64,000 bases of DNA from Heterobasidion occidentale. Its lineage: Eukaryota > Basidiomycota > Agaricomycetes > Russulales > Bondarzewiaceae. Position 1 is the first letter of the stretch, and the number at the start of each line of letters is the position of its first letter. The notes below the pieces were generated by a model, which saw nothing but the letters and a program-made list of their open reading frames with translations, did no database searches and was not told the origin of the DNA. Shown one piece after another: positions 24,458-36,553 of the stretch. Both the position numbers and the translations under genes were made by a program. The stretch lies in the NCBI GenBank assembly GCA_039111635.1, contig JBCAQO010000004.1, forward strand, positions 2,852,001-2,916,000, written 5' to 3'.

Positions 24458-25294
24458 GTCGCGAGCTGATACGGCCGTCGACCGAGAAAAGGGGAGGCCT
24501 CTGGGGTGGGTTGTGCGGCGAGGCTGGAAGAGGGGAAAGGGATGCGGGCGAGACGAGGATGAAGCAAAGGGTATCTGGAGAGGACAGTCCGGCGGGAAAT
24601 ACTACGCCTGCGTGCACGCGAGGGCTGTGAGCACCTGTGGCTGTGCCCGCCCCAAGCCACCCGCGCCTTCACCGCCGCAGGCCTTTCTCACTCCTTGACG
24701 ACCTTTGATACGCCTGTTGCACCCACCCCCAAATACAGCCGTAGCATATGCAGCCAATTCTCCCGTTCAATCCAGCACCGCCGTGCAGCGTTCACCTCTG
24801 CGCCCGACTCTTAGGTAACGGCAGTGGCGCCGCCAAGCGTCCTCCACGTAACGGCGACAGCTCTCAGGCTCTCATGAGCTCACACACAGGTGCGTCAAAG
24901 GAACGAGAAAAAACCACGGAAAAAAACGCAGAAGATCGTTGCCATCATTCGTGACCGTCGCTGACACCGGCGCTGGCAGCGAGCGACACACTTCCCGTTC
25001 TATAACGCTCCGTGCAGTCACAGAGTGACCCTCACGGTCACTCTGTGATGCGTGATGTACAGGGCTATTCGGCGAGCGTCTCGAGACGAGCGAACAACTC
25101 GTACGACGTACGATGCCATAAATCATTATCGCGCCAATACTCAAAGTCCATGCAGATGTCTCTTACACCACTAGCGTGTTCCCCGCCCCTTGTCCATCGC
25201 CGCCGCGTATAAGTATCCAGTCGCTCGCTCACCCGGCAGGTGCGAACCCCCTCGTACTTACCTCTCCCTCGGATTCGATTCGTGAGTCTTCGCT
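24458..25294. other. Divergent intergenic region, promoter of MVD1
   Basis: Lies between the starts of the Ser/Thr-rich gene and MVD1. It contains a perfect 13-bp inverted repeat (25018-25048) and a TATA-like TATAAG at 25208-25213, 82-87 bases before the MVD1 start. No other gene is seen. Confidence 0.5.
25018..25048. promoter_or_regulatory. Perfect inverted repeat upstream of MVD1
   Basis: Two 13-base arms, TCACAGAGTGACC and GGTCACTCTGTGA, flank a 5-base spacer CTCAC. The repeat lies about 250 bases upstream of the MVD1 start. It could be a dimeric regulator site or form a hairpin in RNA or DNA. No family is assigned. Confidence 0.5.
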
Positions 25295-26582
25295 ATGGCT
25301 GCAACTGTATATCAAGCGACCGTGTCGGCGCCGGTCAACATCGCGTGCATCAAGTACAATTTCCTCTTCGCTGTTGTCCTGGTCGAGGACGCTGATCTCA
25401 CCTTGCACAGGTACTGGGGCAAGCGAGACACCAAGCTCATCTCGCCGACCAACTCTTCACTCTCGGTCACCCTGGACCAGGACCATCTCAGGTCGACGAC
25501 CACCTCCCGCGCGGACCCCTCGTTTGAGAAGGACAGGCTCTGGCTGAATGGCACGGAGGAGGAGATCAAGACGGACGGGCGCCTCGCGACTTGCATAACC
25601 GAGATGAAGCGACTGAGGCGCGAAGTGGAAGCGAAGGACGCAAGGCGAGCATCCGCCCTTACCCTGCTCGCTCGCCGCTGGGGCCCGTCGATGGACCCAC
25701 GCGCTGATTTTCGCCACACAGCTCTCGACGTTCCCCGTGCACATCTGCTCGCGGAACAACTTCCCCACCGCCGCAGGGCTCGCGTCCTCCGCGTCCGGCT
25801 TCGCCGCGCTCGTGTCCTCCCTCGCGGCGCTCCACGCGCTCCCCGCGTCCCCCTCGGAGCTCTCCCTCGTCGCGCGCCAGGGCTCCGGCTCCGCCTGCCG
25901 CTCGCTCCTCGGCGGCTTCGTCGCGTGGGAGCAGGGCAGCGCGCCCGACGGGTCCGACTCGCTCGCGGTCGAGGTCGCGCCGCGCGCGCACTGGCCGGAC
26001 CTGCACGCGCTCATCTGCGTCGTCTCGGACGACAAGAAGGGCACGTCCTCGACGGCCGGCATGCAGCGCACCGTCGCGACCTCGCCACTGCTGCCGCACC
26101 GCGTCGCGCACGTCGTGCCCGCGCGGGTCACGATGCAGGACTCGAACCAGTTCCACGCCGTCGCGCTCGACACGGACCCGCCGATCTTCTACATGAACGA
26201 CGCGAGCCGCGCGCTCGTCGCGCTCGTGACGGAGCACAACCGCGTCGCGGTCGCGCGGGGCGGGGCGCTCCGGGCGGCGTACACGTTCGACGCGGGGCCG
26301 AACGCGGTGATCTACGCGCCGAGCGAGAACGTCAGGGAGCTCGTGGAGCTCGTCGTCGGGTACTTTCCGCAGGCGGAGGCGTTCAAGGATCCGTTCGGGC
26401 TGTTCGGCGCGGCGGGGGTCGCGGGGAGGGTCGTGGACGGGTTTGACGTGAAGGTGGCGAGGAAGTTCGCGGTGGGGGCCGTGAAGGGCCTGATCCACAC
26501 GCGGGTTGGCGATGGCCCGAGGCGGTTGGGCGAGGAGGAGGCGCTGCTCGGCGCTCAGGGGTTGCCAAAGGTGCTGGCTTAG
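25295..26582 (+). CDS. MVD1: Mevalonate diphosphate decarboxylase
   Basis: Makes isopentenyl diphosphate from mevalonate diphosphate with ATP, the last step of the upper sterol/isoprenoid pathway. Exons 25295-25353, 25411-25639 and 25722-26582 encode 382 residues (yeast Erg19: 396). GHMP-kinase fold: N-terminal SAPVNIACIKYWGKRD, PTNSSLSVTL, ATP loop NNFPTAAGLASSASGF, GSGSACRSLLGG with catalytic Ser/Arg, and C-terminal AAYTFDAGPNAV (catalytic Asp). Intron 2 appears to begin with GC (GCAAGG) and end in CACACAG, a GC-AG intron; no GT donor lies at a workable position. Between VVPAR and TMQDSNQFH about 18-20 residues (a helix in relatives) are missing, in frame. The start is the first ATG and matches the family N-terminus. 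Confidence 0.93.
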
Positions 26583-27053
26583 ACTTTATACTTTTAGATG
26601 GAGAAGAAGGTACCGCACCATACTAGATTGTGGTGCTCTACGAAGCGATGTAATTTTACAGTCAGCGACCAGGGGCTGCGGGTCCTGCATGCCCTCGGAA
26701 CGTCTCAAAGACAAGGACGGGCCGGAGGGAGAGACAAAGAGTGCGCTTACGTAACCGATGCCGAATTTGGAAAGGCTATTGTTTGGACGATTCGCAGCTG
26801 CAGGCAAGAACAAATGTGCACCGCGAGCGCGGAACAACAAGACAATGGCGGCCACCCTCTCAAAAGCACCCACGGCCATGCCACCCCCACTCCACCCTCT
26901 GGGTTGTCCGCCCTCTCCCTCCTTCCTCTTCTCAGCTCTCTATCACTCACGACCGCTGCTCGCTATCAGTCCCAGTCCTCCCCTCGTCTCCTCCGAATTC
27001 AAACATATATATCCCGTTCACGAATCGTCGCCGGCCGACATAGCTGATCCGTC
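26583..27053. other. Intergenic, promoter of PRM1
   Basis: Between the stop of MVD1 and the start of PRM1, in tandem orientation. A short TATATAT element at about 27004-27011 lies roughly 45 bases before the PRM1 start. Nothing else recognised. Confidence 0.45.
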
Positions 27054-30000
27054 ATGTCTGTCACTTCCCCACCCAGTCGTTGGACGTCGCCCCCGCCCGT
27101 TTACGATCACGGTCTGCGCGCCGGCACCACGCTGAACCCGTACCTCGAGCTCCCGCACCTGCTCTCCCTCACCTGGCTCGCGTACCCCATCCTCTCTCTC
27201 CTCTTCATCGTCTTCCGCCTCTCCATCTCCTCCGACTCCGCCCAGACCGCCGTCACGAACGCGAAGGACGACCTGCTCTCCGCGTGCCAGGCCGCCCAGC
27301 GCGCCGCGTCCTCGACCGCGAGCATGCCCCGCTACATGGCCGTCGCCACCAACGAGCAGATCGCAGACGCCGTGAACGGGTCGATGAACGCCGCACGCGC
27401 CGCGCTGATCCTCGCGCTGACGGTGATGGAGACGGTTATCAACTTTATCGTCGACATCTACCGCTCGACCTTCCTGTGCTTCCTGGAGTTGATCGTGCGC
27501 GGCGCGCTCTCCATCCTCATCGGTGCCACCCAGGAGGTGCGTCGCTCCGACTGCCGTGCGTTTTTGGCTGCTGACGATTCGCGAAATCCAGATCTCCAAC
27601 CTCATCACGAGCACGTTCAACGGCCTGCGCACCTCGATCCAGAACGACATCGCTTCGGCCAACTCGGCGATCAAAACCGCCATCGACGCCATCAACAAGG
27701 TCAACCCCTTCAGCGACATATCCGTGCCGCAGATCTCCGTCCCCAGCCTGGACGCGCTGCAGAACGTCACGCTCCCGACTGACTTTCAGGATGCGCTGCT
27801 CAAGCTGAACGCGTCGATTCCCTCGGTGTCAGATTTGAAAGACAAGGTCAATGGAATGTAAGTCCTTCAGCGATTCCCTCGCGCATATAGTCTGCTCACA
27901 AACTGGCGCGGAACGTTCAGCCTCGATACGCCCTTCGAGCTTCTCAAGAAGGATATCAATGATACCTTCATTGGCATCAACTTCAATTCGTCTGTTCTCC
28001 CCGTGCCGGATCGCAGCTCTCTTTCGTTCTGCGATAACATGGACACTTCCGTGGTGGACGATCTCGGTCGCGACTGCTCAAGATTGCGAAGATTGGCATC
28101 ATCATTGTCGCTGCGTTAGCTCTTCTGCTTTGGCAGGCAACTGTGCGCTGGAATGGTATAAATGGCGTTGTCTCAAGCGGCACCTCGAGTATACTCGCCA
28201 GGCGTGGATGTCCGACCCCACCATCGTGCACGAGAACTCTGCCACCTCGCAACCGACCGTCCAGCTCTCTGATCACAATCTGCTCATGCTCCAGGCCAAC
28301 TCCGCACCCTTTCCTGACGCGCCTCGCCAACCAGCTCACGGCACTGCTCCGTCTGTCTCCGTCTCAGCACATCCACGTCCAGTGGTTCTTCCACTACGTC
28401 TTCCACCCCCCGGCCCTCGCCTGCTTCCTCATCGGCTTTTTCGGCATCCTCTCCGTCCAACTGCAGCTGTTCGCCATCGCGCCCTTGGAGGCGAGGTATC
28501 AGTCCCGGGCGTCCGCCGCCGTGTCTGATTTCTCCGGCACCATCTTCACGTCGCTGAACGAGAGCATGTACAACCAGTCCTCGCTGTACGCGAACGACAT
28601 CAACGGGCGCATCAACGTCGTGCAGACGACGATCAACGACGGGCTGTTCGGATGGGTCAACGGCACGACGACGACGCTCAACGACACGCTCAACGTCTTC
28701 TACAGCGACATCCAGAACGCGGTCGCGACCGTCTTCAATGGGACCATCCTCGAGCAGCCGGCGCAGGAGTTCATCCAGTGCTTCATCGGCTCCAAGGTCG
28801 ACGCGCTCGAGGACGCGCTCACCTTCCTCCACAACAACCTCGTGATCAACATGCCCCGCGTCAACGAGAGCGCGCTCGTGCTCTCGCCCGAGCAGATCAA
28901 CGAGGCGTCGCAGCCGATCGCGGCGGCCGCCATCGGCGGCGGCGACGGCGACAGCGAGGGCCTCGTCGGGAGGCTGATCAACACGTACGTCCAGTCGCTG
29001 AAGAAGGAGCGCGTCATGTTCGCCGTGTTCCTCGCCCTGTGGGGCTTGGTCGTCGTCATGGGCCTGTGCATCATCCTGTGGCACTCGTACGGCAAGGGCT
29101 GGACGGAGTCGCGCAGGAAGCGCCAGTGGCGACGGGACCAGCGCTCCGGGTTCGCCGACATCGTCGTGCCGTTCAAGTCGAGGGATGTGCAGAGCAATGA
29201 GAAGCGCCGCGACGGCAATGGCGGCGATGGGCGCGCGCAAATGGACCTCCCGTCGTTCACGCCTATGCCTTCGCCCAGGCCCGCTGGCCCGCTGTACAAC
29301 GCAGACGACGAGCCACGGCATCCCAATCGCTTGCTAGGACCGAAATTCCAGAAGAGCTTTGACAGCTTCTTCGACCACGCCCCGCATCGCGACACCGAGC
29401 GCCAAGCGCTCGCGGTGACCGTGCCAGACGAGGGGCAGCGCAACAAGCCCTGGTTCAGACGGTTCCAGCGCAGCAAGCCCGCCCCCGCCGCACAACCGCA
29501 GACGCGCGGGTCCACGCCGACGTCCCGCAGGCCCCGGCCGCCGCTCACCATCTCCACGGCGCACGCGGAGCAGTTCCGCGACGCGGACCTCCCGGAGATC
29601 GAGGCGGACCTTCCGATCATAGCGGACGTCCCCGAGCGAGGATGCGCACCCGTCCTCCGCGTGGTCCGTGTCGCCCAGCAACACGCCCGCGTCCAGGCCC
29701 TGGCTGCACAACATCATCAAGCCCACCGCGCCGCCCGCGAACACCCTCCGGGCGAAGCCAAGCGCGGGCGTGCCCGTCGACGTGGGCAGCGCCTCCTCCG
29801 ATGACATCCTCGCAGCCATCAACGGCAGCCAACCGCCCGCCGCGACGCACCTCGCGGTGCCGCTGCACCATACGCGCGGACACAGGCATCCCACCGCCGC
29901 CGGCGAGCCCCGGCCTGCGCAGCCGCATCCGCAGTCAGAAAGGACGCTCCGCGTCGTGAACGTGTCGATGCCGGCCGCGCCCCCGCCCATGCGGGCGCTC

Positions 30001-30171
30001 CTCGCGCCGCCGGGGTTCACGCCGCACAGCCAGCGCCGCCGACCCGCCGCCGACCCGTTCGTGACGCCCTTTGACGACGAGGCGCGCGTGTCGAGCCCCG
30101 AGGCTGGCATCGCAGGCGTCGGCGCGAACAACCGCCAGTTCGAGAACCCGTTCACGGCCATCGCGATATGA
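27054..30171 (+). CDS. PRM1: Plasma membrane fusion protein PRM1
   Basis: Polytopic membrane protein that supports plasma-membrane fusion when cells fuse (in yeast, during mating). Exons 27054-27536, 27592-27857 and 27921-30171, about 1,000 residues. Hallmarks: [19 protein letters not shown] just after the N-terminus, a first membrane helix, paired extracellular loops rich in Asn glycosylation sites, [16 protein letters not shown] before the second helix, a cytosolic [15 protein letters not shown] stretch, a further helix pair around [15 protein letters not shown], and a last helix ([16 protein letters not shown]). A long Pro/Arg-rich cytoplasmic tail follows. Frame changes occur at about 28072-28076 and 28133-28138 (base missing) and at about 28300-28305 and 29630-29635 (base extra); the net is zero and each flank matches the family, so assembly indels are likely. 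Confidence 0.85.
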
Positions 30172-30217
30172 TGCTCCGGCCCCCCGCCCACCTGCGCACT
30201 GACCCGGTCGAACGGTC

Positions 30218-30250
30218 GACTTTGACTTTGACCTTGACCTTGACTTTGAC
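30218..30250 (+). repeat. Hexamer repeat GACTTT/GACCTT
   Basis: Five to six tandem units of GAC(T/C)TT just after the PRM1 stop codon. Simple repeat, no function assigned. Confidence 0.7.
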
Positions 30251-30411
30251 GACACTCACGCCCCTCGAGACTCTAACTTACCTTGGTCCGTAGACTAATC
30301 CTCCGCGCTTGCGCACTCACGACAGTCCACGAATCCACGTATCTATAGCACTAGTGTATATCCACCCACCGCATGCTCCGACATGCACCCGCCATTATTG
30401 TATATGAACAT

Positions 30412-30434
30412 ACACACACACACACACACACACA
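30412..30434 (+). repeat. (AC)n microsatellite
   Basis: About 11 uninterrupted AC dinucleotides in the 3' flank of PRM1. Likely length-polymorphic. Confidence 0.85.
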
Positions 30435-31219
30435 TAACAGCCTGTATTGTTACTACATCGTTCCTTCTGCTTCTCGTCCTGCTGGGTTTACTGGACTGTA
30501 TTAGCATCCACTCGCTTGTCGTTGACTCTTGTTCGGTACATACATGCTCGAATGCAACAAGAGATTTTTGTTTTGTTTGTTTTGGAGCTCGGAGCAAGGG
30601 GCCCGTGTGATCGTCGGTCTCTGTTGATTCTCGAGCCTCAGGCCACAGTTTCTCTCGGTCAGGAAGAGGCCAGAAGGGGAGCATTGTCAGGCCCACCCAG
30701 CATGGCCGTGCGCAGCGTCTCGTCCACCAGTGCGCCGCGACGAAGCAAGTGGTCTCGTGCGATTAGTAGAACCGCGTACGGGTTCGCAGCTCTCTTCTCT
30801 TTTCGACGCTATCTCGAAATTCCGATCCACTCTCGTGAATCGCCCAATCCACGTGTGCAACCCTTCTGATCGAGCGGCGTGTCCAGCGGAGGAAAGGAGA
30901 ATGTGACCCGTACCTCATGTTCAGTACCAAGACCGACGGCCGTGACTGGCATTCTCTGAAGATCGCTATAGGACTGCTGGGTCCTGTTTAGCCCGTGGAA
31001 CGCGATTAGCACCCTCCATCTTATATTAAATACGGCTAATGACACAGAAAGGGTGCCGCGGAGCTGCAAGCAGCCGTGATCCGCCCTGACGCTAGGTATA
31101 CAAACAAAAACGAGAGCGGCACCGGTTGGGTCGCGTGAGTGGCCGTGCATCCCTCATCGAGGCTGCGGTTCGTGACATCTTCGTGAGGGCAATGCCTTAA
31201 TTTAACCTAGTCGCTCGGG

Positions 31220-33222
31220 TTAGCGGCGTGCAGGACGGGGTCTAGTGGGGTGAGACGACTCGCTTCCGTGACGCAAGTATTTCACGCCATCGTCGAGCTC
31301 CAGAATATCGTCCTTGGCTGATGCTGCGATGTCCTAAAGCATGAGCGGCGCCCAGAGGCAAAAAAAAAGTGAAAGCACGCCTACACGATGAAGCGATGAC
31401 TTGTGTGCCCGCGGAGTCGAACGAACGTGAGCCGAGGATATCCTCCGTGCGCGTATGCGACGAAAAAGTCTGGGACGGCCTCGATGACGCTTTCATCTCT
31501 CGCAGGAAAGTGCGTGCATTGAGGTTGGCGAGCATGGCGTTAAAATAGACTACGTATTTATTTAAAAAAACCCCCGTCAGGTGTCGGTCGAAACGAATGT
31601 ATTTTCTGGATACTTACGTTTGCTTAATGTCATGAGGAATCCGATAAAAATGAAGGTGTGCGGCATAGCGGCAAGCTAGAGTGACGATGAGCGCCCGTGC
31701 ACGTAGATACGACGAGTGCAAAGAAAACATAGTTACTGTAATGAGACTAGCCAATGCACAGAGGCTGGTCAGCATGCTGGTCCCGACGACGTATCGCATG
31801 AGCCTTGCGACTATAGAGTGAGTTCTAAAACATTCGGGTATGTTGGCTTCAGTGTCCGACTATGATAAAGATTGAATTTTACCGAGCATGCCCTACCCTA
31901 TCGGCCCTCCTTAAGCATATCACCAGGGACACCGCAATGCTTGTGTCGGAGACAAGGATCGCGGTGGTATTGAGGTATGTAACCCACTGGAGAATTGTTA
32001 CCCAGATGAACAATGTCCGGAATCAGACAGTCGGGAGCAATCACCTCCATTTTCTCCGATGCTGCGCCGAAATTGCGGCTATGCGATGGGTCATGTCAGA
32101 CGTGAGAAATATGGCGATGCACACAGTAAAAGTAGGGGCGCACTGTGTGACTACAAATACTGGTAAGAGAAGGTCAGTGATATGCAATCAAACGATGTCG
32201 TATGAACCTTACAGATCCCGCAGGCTTGACAGCTGAATGAGATCACGTCTGGCGATATTGATCTAGGGACACGAGACTCACCAAAAGAGAACAGAGACAC
32301 AATATTCTACGGAGGTTATGGGTGACTTGAAAGCATTCCGCGAAAAGAGATGCACGTACTACACCTATTGCTAAGGATACATTGCTGGTGCTAACTGGCA
32401 ATTTGAGCCCGTGTTACTATGAGCGAATGGTACAGGCGTGAGAGCAGTACGTACGTCTCCAAAGCCTTTCACAATAAAAACTGTGAACAAAAAAGGTCGG
32501 TCCGACATTGATCATCAGAAAACACCGCCATGCGCACTCACCACCGGACAAGGTAATCTCCGAAGGCCTTGGAGCATCACGGTGAATCGGGTTTCATCCA
32601 AATGGACGAAAGGAGCTCACCGTCACAACAAGGAATGCCTATCAAAGTTCCGTCAATAGCGATCATAGAGATTTCCTCGCTGACACTGACCTCGAGGCTC
32701 CTGTTGAAATATCAATGTCGTGAGATGTCTGATGCGTGCTCGCAAAAGGGACCCACCATACGACTTGCTTTGAGAAGATGGCATCAGCCTCTCCGAAGTG
32801 AATAATAACGTAAAAATACACGCAATGACTGGTCAAGGCCATTTGCAACGTATCCAAGAGCCTGAACATATTTCAGGCGTATATGAGATTCTCAATTGTT
32901 GAGACGGCGAATGAAAGAGCGAAGCACCATAAGAATACGACCTGATCATCAATCAGTTAGTGTCAATCAGAGTGCACATGGAGCGAGCGGTTGGAATTCT
33001 CACGAAATATTTTAGAGAGGGCGGATCTCGATACCAAAACCGATGGCAGTATGTGAATGACTGTACGTTAGTTACGCCATATAGACTTTTACGAGGCGGC
33101 GTCAATGATGTCTCGTTGTCTGCACAATGCACGGAGAGCAAGACTTACATGGCATTCACGGTGTACCCGATGATGAGAGGACCCAGGGTGTCTGTTGGCG
33201 CTTGCCCACTGGCGCCTGACAT
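31220..33222 (-). CDS. DUF6534-type polytopic membrane protein
   Basis: Uncharacterised family of seven-helix membrane proteins expanded in Agaricomycetes. The 5' structure is firm: exons 33149-33222 (start MSGASGQAP, GPLIIGYTVNA), 33004-33085 (ILYGV), 32928-32941 (14 nt, VVFLW), and 32757-32861 (LLDTLQMALTSHCVYFYVIIHF, FSKQVVW). All phases agree. Further down, TAILVSDTSIAVSLVICL, LMRYVVGTSMLTSLCALASL and YFNAMLANLNARTFLRE are the expected later helices and the C-terminal motif of the family. The last exon probably ends at a TAA in 31220-31222. The stretch from about 32700 to 31950 has several very short candidate exons (10 and 18 nt) that I could not resolve, so the gene may be intact or damaged there. 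Confidence 0.6.
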
Positions 33223-34067
33223 CGGCGATAAACGATTGGCTATTTGGTGGAATCACTCTCGGGGTCACAGGCTGCCAGCAGTTGCACGGCGAGAGGCCAA
33301 GGGTAGGTCGTTTGACGTGGACCCAGTAGCGCGAGGCTACGAAGCTTTGATTGAACGGGAGCGCTTCTCTCCTCTCCAGTCGAGATCTTTTGTTGTAGCT
33401 TGTTGTCGTCGCCGGACACAGCGATTTCCGTTGGGTGCCTCGGCCGGCATTTCAGACAGGTCCACCGTTTTATCAAATATTAGACCGCCCATTCAACCTT
33501 TTGGGTTTGGTAGATCCGGCTATTGCCGTTTGGGGAGCCGCGATGGCTGCGCCTGAAAGTCGGATGCCGGGCCTTGTGCTGCCTTGTGGCGTGTTTTTGA
33601 GTCCTCCGTCTCGCCTTGTTCGTTCCGCACGTACATTCATGTCTAGTGCTGGACAGCTTTCCAGCGACCAGCGGGGCACTGCGGGGTTAATCAGCACCTT
33701 GTCCAAATACAGCGCACTCTCTTCATCTTCCTTTATCTTCCCGCATTCATAACATGCTCTCCGTTCTCCCCTCGATCGTCTCGGAGGAAGCGGTGTTGCG
33801 ATGATGCCGGGTGCCGGATCACTGTTTGCCATCGCCTTCCAATGATTGATGGTCTCACGTTTGTTTGTAAAATCGCCTCCGGAGCATTGTGGGGGCTTTA
33901 CATAGGAAGCCATTTCCCAAACCCAATGAGTCATAGTCGTTGGCGGTGTCTGGGCGATCGGACTGCTGGCGTCAAGTATGCTCGTCGCGTAACTTATACC
34001 ACCGTCTCTCTGCAGCGGACTAGTTTCAGTAATTGATCCCTTCCCGTCCCCCTTTCGCTGCCTGCCA
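33223..34067. other. Intergenic, divergent promoter region
   Basis: Between the starts of the DUF6534-type gene and the first MFS transporter. A minus-strand frame of 203 codons (33473-34084) has no recognisable domain and overlaps the transporter start, so it is left out. Otherwise featureless. Confidence 0.45.
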
Positions 34068-36138
34068 ATGGCATCCAGTGCCACCCTCCAAGTCCCTCCA
34101 CTCCATCATGCAGCGAGTGATAGCACTCTGACAGCACATAATGAGAAACACCAGGATGATATAAAGACGTCAGATCCCGAAGGCGACTACCCTCAAGGCA
34201 AATGGCGTGCATGGAGTACAGGTGGGCGATCTGCACTCACTCGCAGGCTTGGTTCTTTTCTCACACATGTTTGAACTCTAGTGCTCGGTGCATGGCTGAT
34301 TCAGTTCTGCACCGTCGGTACGGTACGGATTTACGCTATCCGTGTCAAGGTTGTCGATCGTGTCTGATCAGGTATCCTCTATAGACAACTTCCTTCGGTG
34401 TCTTCCAAGACTACTACCGTACCACGTACTTGAAGGGCTACAGTTCGTCGACCATAAGCTGGATCGGAGGTAGGGTGGCCGTCATCTTGATTGAAGACAG
34501 CGCTCATGGTTTGCAGGCGTTCAGATCTTTCTTGAGCTTGCATCAGGGCCCATCGGCGGTAAACTGTGCGATATTGAGTTCGATATTCATCTGAACATGC
34601 TTGATAAACATCTTCCTTTTTAGCTTTGATGCAGGTCACACTCGATTGGCGTCCATCGTGGGGTCTACGCTCTTTGTATTCAGGTAGGCCATTGCCTCCT
34701 CGTTGGAAGCGTTGAATGAATTTCGCGTAGCTTTTTCATGTTGTCTTTAGTACAACCCGGGAAGTTCTACCAGGTATGTCTGCTCATTCAAGACGTTAGA
34801 CTTGGACTGAACATACACAGATATTCCTGTCCCAAGGCGTTGGGATGGGCTTGGGCCTTGGAATACTATATGTACCTACCTCCGCTGTTGTTTCTCATCA
34901 TTTCAAGACGAACAGAGCGCTGGCGATGGTACGCAATGCATGTCTCCGTTGATTGATATCCATCTAATGTTTCTTGCTCGCAGGGAATTGTGGACTCGAG
35001 TGCTTCACTGGGAGGTATCGCATTCTCTAGTATGTTGCTTCAGCTCCATGTTATTTATTCGATTGACTTATGCCCTCCCCAGTCATGCAGAATGAACTCA
35101 TCCACGGCTCTGTCGGGTTTGTCTGGGGAGTGCGAACTTCGGCTTTCGTCTGCCTGGCTGTCATCATTGTCGCAAACTGCCTCATCTTTGTGCCGCCCAG
35201 CGTCCACGCCTCGCACGCGCCTGGACAGCTGTTAGATACCCCTTACCTCCTCACGATCATGTGGGGGTTCTTTTCTTTCCTGGGGATGTACTTCCCCTCG
35301 TTCTACGTGCAGCTCTTCGCTCGGACGCACGGCATCTCGACCAAGTTTGCGTTCTACTCTCTGGCCATCCTGAACCTCGCGAGCATGTTCGGGCGCGTGT
35401 TGCCCAACTACGTGGCGGACAGATTTGGAACGATGCCGGTGTTTCTGCCCTCCGTGACGTTGGCAGGTACGCCGTGGTTCATCCTTCCTCATTGTTCCGC
35501 TCCCAAGATGTCTTGGTCATTCGCAGGCCTTGTCCAGTTCGCGATGCTCGGATCTTCCAGCATCGTCGGTCTCACATTCTTCGTCATCTTGTAAGTGCTC
35601 ATCGCTTGCTACCTCGCTCCGTGCGGTGAGCCTAACACCGATATCCGTTCCAGCTACGGATTCTTCTTTGGGACAGGTACGTGCCTGAGCGCCTTCGGAG
35701 CTTCGGGTCCTAGAAACAGGATCAACATTCTCATCATCTAGCCATGGCCCTCTACCTCCCGCTCATCGCCGAGTTTACGCCCGTCGGTGCTAACATGGGG
35801 TAAGTCCCTTGTGATGGCCCTGTTAGAAACTTCGTCTCAAGTGCGTTATAAACAGAAAGCGCATGGGAATCGGCTGTGTCCCCATGGGCATCGCCTCTCT
35901 CGTCGGCCCACCCATCGCCGGAGCCATCATGGGCAAGAACACCATATGGTGGAAGGGAATCGTGTTTTCCGCAGTAAGTTCCGCAGCGCGCTTGCCCTCG
36001 GCGTCTCATCACTTTTTTTCCTGTCGCCAGGTCACAACGTCCGGCTCGTCCGTTCTGCTTGTCGCTGCGTGGTTCATCCATCACAATAGGGCCAAGCATG
36101 CCAACGAGAAAATTGTCACGTCTGGCGAGACGCTATGA
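34068..36138 (+). CDS. MFS transporter, monocarboxylate (MCT) type, copy 1
   Basis: Twelve-helix plasma-membrane carrier of the monocarboxylate-permease branch; substrate unknown. Fourteen exons: 34068-34221, 34282-34322, 34385-34469, 34517-34565, 34624-34683, 34731-34773, 34821-34928, 34984-35029, 35083-35466, 35527-35590, 35654-35676, 35742-35799, 35856-35973, 36031-36138; 446 residues, frame intact. Motifs: TSFGVFQDYY after helix 1, SGPIGGKLFDAG, LSQGVGMGLGLGILYVPTSA, GIVDSSASLGGI, GMYFPSFYVQLFARTHGI before helix 7, and NMGKRMGIGCVPMGIASLVG. A polar cytosolic N-terminus of about 50 residues ends GKWRAWST. It is paralogous to the copy at 40756-42739 with the same intron positions where checked, which indicates an old tandem duplication. 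Confidence 0.9.
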
Positions 36139-36553
36139 GCGCACCTTTGTGATTATCTGAAAGTGATGCACTGTGTTGATATCCCTCACTCTAGAGGCTT
36201 GCTTTGCCTGTCCAGTACGTCCACTGTTTCGCTCATTGTTATTAGGCGCTCCACATTCCTTCACTCTCATTCCGGTAGATAGAAATATATCTATATATTT
36301 ATATATATACATTCGATGTAGTCTATAGCTTTCGTGGCCTTACATACCATACACTTAGCCCATCCCTCCTTCCGTTATTGTTTTTATCTGTACGACTGTA
36401 GAGACTGCTTTCGCATTATACTGTCGCTTACTGTCGCAATGGGCCTCTTTCTCGAGCTTGCGGTTCTGACCTCTGTAGCAATGAATATATACTGGGGCAA
36501 CTACGAGACGTCTCTGTCTCCGCAACCTGATACTATTATTTCAGAGGTAAGCT
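36139..36553. other. Intergenic, tail-to-tail
   Basis: Between the stop of the first MFS transporter (+) and the stop of the glycosyltransferase-like gene (-). AT-rich in the middle; no gene seen. Confidence 0.5.
36271..36313. repeat. AT-rich simple tract
   Basis: Nearly pure A/T, mostly TATATA units, in the 3' flank of the first MFS gene (36139-36553), which otherwise holds nothing recognisable. Confidence 0.6.

Larger units (their letters stand above)
30172..31219. other. Intergenic, tail-to-tail
   Basis: Between the stops of PRM1 (+) and the DUF6534-type gene (-). Holds the two simple repeats listed separately. No gene recognised. Confidence 0.5.

Noticed and set aside
28284..29321. 345-codon ORF antisense to PRM1
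   Set aside because: Shadow of the PRM1 coding frame in GC-rich sequence, with no recognisable domain.
33473..34084. 203-codon minus-strand ORF
   Set aside because: No domain seen; it overlaps the start of the first MFS gene and lacks splice or promoter support.
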